Assembly (NCBI GenBank): GCA_009746045.1
Contig: RPFO01001183.1
Span: 1 to 20,536, forward strand
Direction of reading: 5' to 3'
Source of the DNA: Mesostigma viride
Lineage: Eukaryota > Streptophyta > Mesostigmatophyceae > Mesostigmatales > Mesostigmataceae
DNA: 20,536 nt
Positions within the stretch are counted from its first letter, which is position 1. Each line of letters opens with the position of its first letter. This document shows positions 15,163 to 20,536 of the stretch, piece by piece. Below the pieces are notes generated by a model. That model did no database searches. It had not been told where the DNA came from and saw only the letters and a list, made by a program, of their open reading frames with translations. Both the position numbers and the translations under genes were made by a program.

Positions 15163-15779
15163 ATCCCAGCAAAGCCATAGCACACCTTCCGTTTCGACCG
15201 CCATGTCGGCCACTAGTCCGGATAGCTCAATGTGCACCTGACCTTGACACTAATCGCACAAACAGCCACAATTTTGCAAGCAAGAAGACATGGCTACCTC
15301 GGCATTTCATGAAATGTACTTCTTGAAATGCATTTCGTGAAATGTACTAAGGAACGTGATTGGCCGGCGTTCGCTCGCCAAATCTCGCAAAATGTACTAA
15401 GGCACGTGATTGGTCCCGCAAAATGTACTAAGGAACGTGATTGGCCGGCGAAGATTCTGTTTGCTGCAATTAAAATTCCCTACAGAATCTTCGCCGGCCA
15501 ATCACGTTCCTTAGTACATTTTGCGGGACCAATCACGTGCCTTAGTACATTTTGCGAGATTTGGCGAGCGAACGCCGGCCAATCACGTTCCTTAGTACAT
15601 TTCACGAAATGCATTTCACGAAGTACATTTCATGAAATGCCGAGGTAGCCATGTCTTCTTGCTTGCAAAATTGTGGCTGTTTGTGCGATTAGTGTCAAGG
15701 TCAGGTGCACATTGAGCTATCCGGACTAGTGGCCGACATGGCGGTCGAAACGGAAGGTGTGCTATGGCTTTGCTGGGAC
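15163..15779. mobile_element. Fold-back (inverted-repeat) transposable element, non-autonomous
   Basis: Left arm 15,164-15,460 and right arm 15,482-15,778 are reverse complements over 297 bp with very few mismatches (one seen near 15,323), around a 21-bp loop. Arm ends read TCCCAGCAAAGCC. One base beyond each arm lies the direct repeat ATAATC (15,157-15,162 and 15,780-15,785), as expected of a target-site duplication. The element encodes nothing convincing. Each arm holds three copies of a unit of about 30 bp centred on AATGTACTAAGGMACGTGATTGG. It fits fold-back elements or a long-TIR MITE; superfamily cannot be assigned from these ends. Confidence 0.8.
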
Positions 15780-16361
15780 ATAATCGTGGCTATCTGCTTC
15801 CTGGCTTTCGCTATCATGGTGATGGGACACCATGGGAAGCGCAAGTTCGCAGCCATAGTGCTAAGCGGCAGCACCCATGCCGGCAGCCTAGTGACCGACG
15901 AGACGTTCGACTGTGAGTGCGGCCACGAGTGCATGAAGCCCATTAGAATATCACATCTCCAGGCATTGCGAAGCGCCTGGTTTTCGCCCGGGCGGAAGCA
16001 AGAGGACAGGAAGGCGGCGATAAAGCAGCAGCTGCACCAGGGGGGGTACGACGCCATAACCACGATGTCGTCATCTACTCGTCACAAGTTCGTTCATGGC
16101 GCTGGTTTTCGGTTCGTTTCGACGGGGGAGTCAAGGATATGAACATAGGGTTTGTGACCCCTTTTCACTTTCGCGTTTCACTTTCGAGGCGGCCTTCAGG
16201 CACTGCCTGAAAATTAGCAACCACGTTTGGAACTCTTCGGACCACCTGTGAAACTAATCACATTTGATGATGTGCTGGCGGGCCTGGGCATCGCATTTGA
16301 GCATTACTTCGAGCAGGGCTCAACAAGCTCGATTCGCCAACTCAACCCGAAGAAGCCCTAA
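15780..16361 (+). pseudogene. Transposon-derived ORF remnant with C-x-C-x3-C motif
   Basis: From the right flank of the fold-back element a frame runs IIVAICFLAFAIMVMGHHGK, then TFDCECGHECMKPIRISHL, QALRSAWFSPGRKQEDRKAA and GAGFRFVSTGESRI, stopping at 16,142. A second frame resumes FEAAFRHCLKISNHVWNSS (about 16,185-16,245) and a third VKLITFDDVLAGLGIAFEHY to a stop at about 16,361. The C-x-C-x3-C followed by LRxxFW-like and LKIS segments recalls, loosely and from memory, N-terminal regions of repeat-encoded transposases in algae, plants and animals. Two or more breaks make it a remnant. Present frame can begin inside the element arm (ATG at 15,705), which is probably an accident of the insertion. 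Confidence 0.4.
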
Positions 16362-16720
16362 GCTGCGGTAAGACATATATTTGTGTGGATGGCTCTTGAT
16401 ATCATGCTGAATTTCTAGACTTCTCTAGGTGGACAGTTCATGTGCAGCCATACAGGTCATCCATGTGTGTTTTAACCATGTTGCATGTGCCACAGATATC
16501 ATGCAGGCCCGAGCTGAGTATACCTAGAGGTCGCTGCCCCTGTGGCCTGGACCTCCAGTTGTGTGGCATCTCGCTACGTGTAATCGTTCAACCCAGCGTC
16601 TGGATGTTAACAAACGCGCAAAGTGCGTGCATGAACGCATTCGTTTGATACTAATGATTTGTAACTGCAGTCATTTGCGGATAGCACTCGTTCTGGAATG
16701 GAGCGCGCGGAACGCAGCGC
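16362..16720. other. No gene seen
   Basis: Moderate GC, no supported frame on either strand. A GGTAAG at about 16,369 followed by CTAG/CAG sites looks splice-like but connects no exons I can recognise. Confidence 0.5.
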
Positions 16721-17660
16721 GCTTCGAATGTCTCACAACTGTGGGTGACCAAGGGTGTAGTCCCCCGCGACTTTGGGCGCGGGCGCGGGTGGGTGAAATC
16801 GGGACATGTCCGTCGCCATTCTCCGAAAGAAGACGCCAGCAGGCGCGGGGCCGATCACTCCTGTCGCCCCCCAGCGGGGGGGGGGGCTGGGGCGCGGTGG
16901 ACAGGACAGCCCCAGCCCCGCGGAACCCGGTGGAACGGAATGGCCCGACGCGGGAGGGCGGGAGGACCGGGGGAAGGAAGGAAAAAGCAGAAGGCGCGGG
17001 GCGGTGCCACGGGGGGGCAGAAAAGGGGCGCCAGCGGGGGGGGCGCCACCCAAGCAGTAGCCGCCCAGGACGCGCACCATCTGGCGGGGCAGCAAAGGAG
17101 CCTGGGATGGGCCGGGGAGCAACGGCCCAGGGCCGGATGCGGGGGGCGCAGGCGCCGGCGCGGGTGAGGAGGTTGAGCGGAAGAGCAGGGCGGCGCCGTG
17201 GCGAGCGGCACCCAAGGCGCGCGCCGCCCCGGGAGGCGGAGCGGGCGGGTGACCGAGTCCCGGCGATGTCGCGGCGGCCAAACCCACTGGGTCCCAAGGC
17301 GCCGAGTGCGGCGGCGTGCTGGGCGGTCAGCGAGGCGGCGCGACCTGGCGCAGGACCGAACATGGTGGATGATGAGCCAACGCGAACCGCGTAGAGCGCC
17401 CATAGACGGAGAGTGGGCAACAGGGCTCTTGTATACGGCGAAGGGTGTTCGAGATCCTGCCTCAGCGAAGAGGTGTGTTGGGGGGGGCGGAGTATGACCG
17501 GTGTGACTGGTGCCGGCTGGCGGTCCTTGAGGGCAATTACGCTATGTGCGGAGAGGGCGGCTGTGGTAAAGTGGCAACCGGGGTGAGGCATGCATGGCCA
17601 ATTAAGCCCGATGGCGGCCCACAGGCCTAAGAATACAGGCGGGAGGACTAAAGAATGTGA
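16721..17660. other. GC-rich region (about 70%) with long open frames in several phases; no supported gene
   Basis: Up to 333 codons are open on minus (16,671-17,672) and 277 on plus, in mutually overlapping phases. Their translations are Pro/Ala/Arg- or Gly/Arg-rich without motif. This is what stop-poor GC-rich DNA gives. A short + stretch near 17,490-17,560 contains YDRCDWCRL and a following C-x4-C pair, a possible zinc ribbon, but too short to call. G runs at 16,866-16,886 and 17,470-17,480 are G-quadruplex-prone. Confidence 0.5.
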
Positions 17661-17910
17661 CAGCTGGTGCACCTGGCTCTGCTCTAGTCCCTTCTGCTTT
17701 CACATCGTCTCCCATTTCGTCGTGCTTACACCTCCGCCATGCCCGTGCACTACTTCCCTCTTTCTTCTCACTTTGCGCTGGCTTGCCTCTCCTTCCTCAT
17801 CTAGAGTCGTTCGGTCCTCAGTCTCGCCCCTAACTACTGCGTCTACTCTACGTCTCCCTCTGGTCTCTAGTGCTGCTCTTTTCGTAATTCGTCTCTCTCT
17901 ATCGATGCGG
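17661..17910. other. Pyrimidine-rich, no gene seen
   Basis: C/T-biased DNA leading into the microsatellite at 17,911. Frames are Ser/Leu-rich and featureless. Confidence 0.5.
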
Positions 17911-17976
17911 TCTCTCTCTCTCTTTTCTTATATTATTATATATATATATAATATCCCTCTCTCTCTCTCTCTCTCT
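17911..17976. repeat. Compound microsatellite (TC)n-(TA)n-(TC)n
   Basis: TCTCTCTCTC, then a TATA stretch (TTATATTATTATATATATAT), then about 12 CT units. The TA core is self-complementary and flanked by CT arms. Confidence 0.9.
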
Positions 17977-19813
17977 TGGTTCGCCAACGTCTCCAGATGT
18001 CCAACTCTCTGGTCAGCTAGCCTTTTCGACAGCCTTCTGTTTCTCGGGACATCGTCGCCGGCTAGCAGAAAAGCCTTATGAAGTCTCGCTGGTTTAGAGG
18101 CGGGGCACTGTGTAGGTTATGAGTGTCAGCGTTGTGCCATTATAAGAGTGCTCGTGGCCTAAGAGAGGATGTAGCTGCCTCCCCAAAGAGCACAGCGCCA
18201 AACTATCTGACGACAAGACCAGAATACGTGATCTCAGACATCACTCGCGAAAGCCACGAAAGTTTAAGGCCTCCAAGCTTCATAAGGTATGAAGCAGGTT
18301 GTGATGTTATACTGCAGAGTGCTTAAACAGTAACCATAGGAGCTCGTTGCCTCCCCCGAATTCAACCGCTGACGATCTGGTTCGCCCCCGAGACGGCGAC
18401 AGTCGCAGTCGCTTGCGATGACCACCCAGGTGGAATGATAAATGAAAAAATAAATTAAATGGATAATAATTCCAATGCATTGCAAGGCTGTGATCGTGGG
18501 TCATTGTACTTGGTTTTTTTAATAGCTGTGAGCTTTTTAGCACACGTTCGGGAGAGTCTTCGGCACGAGTAATATAAGGCAAGGTTCATCTCTCACACGT
18601 CGCTTGCCCTGCCCGCCGAACGAGGTTTACCCGAAGCCGCAGCAGCAACCCGGAGGAACGCCCAAGCGACGTGGAATGGACGTGGCAGCCCCGCCCATAG
18701 CAGGGCCGACGGGAGCACATCACCCACACGCGAGGCACAAGTATCCTCGTCCAGCTGCGCTCAATCCTTGCCCACTACCTCGATTATCCCGGCAGCACAC
18801 TTCAAGGTTGATGGAAGCCTTCGTACGACGCCGGCGCCTACTCGTTGTAAGCGGCCAGCCGTGGCTCACCATAGCGGGCAGGGAAATGCCGTAGGGCCAC
18901 ACCCAACGATTGCTGGTGAGGTCCTTGATCTGAAAGCGGATCCACGGAGCTGACAGCATTGTCGCCTCTCCTACTACCACCGCTGTGGACGGGCCAGTTT
19001 TCGTAGGAGTGACATTAGGTGGCGCAGCGCGCACCAAGGCGCCGGACCCGGCTGCAGGGCGGCAAGGCACAGGGAGGTGACGGTCCCCATTTCTGATGTA
19101 CGACCTAGCAGCACTGGACAGTGGGCGGAACGCGGGCAAAAGAGCGCGATGCACCAGTCTCTGAGGCCACCTCCTGGCAGCTCGATGCGGGTGGAACAGG
19201 GCCTCCAGGCAGGGCCGTGGAGACGCGCAAGGGACCAGCGCCCGGATCACGGCGGGCGCTAGCACGCGGCGGGTTCGTAACCGGAGCCAAACCGTGTGCA
19301 AATGCCACGCCGTGTGCGGCAGATCGGTTGCGGTTTGAAAGAGCGACCCGCAGACTTGAGGGCTGGGGTTGAGCCTGGCTGCTGGAGTGGTGAGTCAAGA
19401 CTTGCACCCATCCGGCCCTCGCTGAGCTTCTGAAGGGGGCAGGCAGCAGAAAGGGACGTGGGACCACGCTGCGAATGCGCCTACTTTTGCCGAGCATGAG
19501 CACGTGCGCTTATCGGGATGCGGCTGCTGCCGAAGTGGTGCCAGAAGGTGTGAGCCGTCCGTGATGGAGCAAGGGCGAATGGGACCAGGTGAGGGGAAGA
19601 GGGAGCGCGCTTCCATCTTGGGTCGGTACATAGGCAGTGTAGTTGACAGGAAAGGGTGTATAATGAGAAGTGTAGTGACCGGTGATACAAAACTCGTGTC
19701 CAAGCAAGATTGCCAAAAGCCGGAAACGATATGGATGGATGCTTGGATGATGATGATGGAATTGGATCGAATGGGATTCGTAATCTGTGAGTATGATCGA
19801 TCGACTGGCATGA
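17977..19813. other. No supported gene
   Basis: Mixed composition; 18,600-19,350 is GC-rich with open frames on both strands (193 codons on minus, 18,720-19,301) that lack recognisable domains or unequal strand support. No RNA gene or mobile element recognised. Confidence 0.5.
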
Positions 19814-19888
19814 GTGGATGATGATGATGATGATTGATGGATTGATGATGGATGATGAACTGATGATGATTGATGGATGATGATGAAT
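19814..19888. repeat. (GAT)n/(GGAT) microsatellite
   Basis: Imperfect GATGATGATTGATGGAT repeats over about 75 bp, preceded by a shorter GGATGATGATGATGG stretch at 19,733-19,757. Confidence 0.85.
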
Positions 19889-20114
19889 GTGGATCGGCAA
19901 GTCGTGGCGGATTGACTCTATCTAGCACCTATGGTGATCTATGACTCAATTGGAGTCGACATTGCGACAGTCTCGCTTCTGTTCCTTACAGTAGCTAAGA
20001 GATGCTGGCTACCACGTAGAACGCAATTGTAGATTAGAGCTAAATTTCCAACATTACAATAGTTATTGATAGATGCAAGTTGCCCTTACTCCGTAGTCCA
20101 AGCCCAGTGACAGT

Positions 20115-20264
20115 GAAGCGGGGAGGAGGAGGGAAGAGGGAGAGGAAGAGGGGAGGCAAGAGGCGGGAGGAGGAGGGGAGAGGGGGGAGAGGTGAGGGAG
20201 AGGGGAAGGGAGAATGGAGGGGGAGGGGAGGGAGGAAGAGGGAGAGGGAGACGGAGAGGAGGAT
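20115..20264. repeat. Polypurine tract (G/A), about 150 bp
   Basis: Almost uninterrupted GGGAGGAGGG/AGAGG on +, with only a handful of pyrimidines. Such tracts can form triplex DNA. Frames across it are low-complexity. The remaining 270 bp to the end show no gene. Confidence 0.9.
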
Positions 20265-20536
20265 GCGGAATGGGAGCCGGGCGATGACTGGTAGATGAGA
20301 CGGTGCCATCTACCGGCGCAATGGAATGAAAGTGGTACACAAGTTTACTCATGGTTATCGGCAAGTTAGAGCATGCTCGCCTGCTAGTTGCATCAATGAG
20401 TATGAGTTGAGAGCTGCAAACTTTGCGTGGATGAAGAATGTGTTAGCATGGCCAAACTTTTATGGCTTGAGCCAATCCTCTTGGGGGTACCAAGTACCTC
20501 TTCCACCCAAAGCTATATGCGATGTAATTCTGCAAG

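Noticed and set aside
14992-15237. Short minus-strand ORF starting MHIELSGLVADMAVETEG, mirrored by the + ORF at 15,705
   Set aside because: The match is only because both starts lie in the two arms of the same inverted repeat; the frames diverge at the arm ends.
15164-15778. Possibility that the palindrome is a missed-adapter long-read artefact
   Set aside because: Arms end abruptly with different flanks on each side and a 6-bp direct repeat at both ends, which an artefact would not produce; still worth checking on raw reads.
16671-17672. 333-codon minus-strand ORF, and a 277-codon ORF on the other strand
   Set aside because: About 70% GC with overlapping long frames in several phases and no motif; stop scarcity is enough to explain them.

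Overview
The window looks like a piece of a eukaryotic nuclear genome (or a contig joined to one) made of two very different halves. Bases 1 to about 11,550 are a compact, intron-free block of genes of a nucleocytoplasmic large DNA virus (Nucleocytoviricota). The hallmark evidence is the C-terminal half of a double-jelly-roll major capsid protein at the left edge and an A32-type genome-packaging ATPase beside it. Bases 11,550 to 20,536 are gene-poor DNA with long hexanucleotide satellites, a fold-back transposable element, a decayed transposon-like ORF, GC-rich stretches and microsatellites, as expected of a protist or alga. The GC-rich, hexamer-rich style fits a green alga, but that is a guess; no host gene fixes the taxon.

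Left block. The capsid gene is on + and converges on the ATPase. Almost everything else is on the minus strand with short gaps or overlaps. Reading down from 11,547 the order is: a basic coiled-coil protein; a small conserved viral-type basic protein; a PIN/NYN-like nuclease fold; a one-helix membrane protein; a 112-aa unknown; a membrane-anchored protein of about 450 aa; then, on +, an acidic chaperone-like protein. Next comes a tandem duplication of a two-gene module (A at 6,069-7,337, B at 4,570-6,058). After it come a treble-clef zinc protein, a run of tiny overlapping membrane ORFs, a conserved unnamed nucleocytovirus protein, a JAMM/MPN metalloprotease-like protein, and the ATPase. Capsid, ATPase and the membrane proteins suggest a virion-assembly region.

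Many genes carry single-base frame breaks (at least a dozen), but in-frame nonsense codons are nearly absent and several breaks lie in short homopolymers. Either this is a young, decaying endogenous element, or the assembly has residual indel errors in an otherwise functional viral sequence. The two copies of the duplicated module differ mostly at synonymous sites in the stretch I compared, so coding constraint acted after duplication. Three start codons share a T8 run 23-26 nt upstream plus a TATA element about 10 nt upstream, a candidate viral promoter/terminator signal.

Right half. A 24-bp imperfect palindrome and degenerate TACTA repeats mark the junction. They are followed by about 1.8 kb of hexamer satellite (GCCCCC, GCCCAC and GCCCCT arrays) with a 121-bp unique spacer repeated at exactly 760 bp. 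At 15,163-15,779 lies a 617-bp fold-back element (297-bp arms, 21-bp loop) flanked by a 6-bp direct repeat, inserted at the likely start codon of a transposon-derived ORF with a C-x-C-x3-C motif. From 16.4 kb to the end I see no gene I can support, only composition features.
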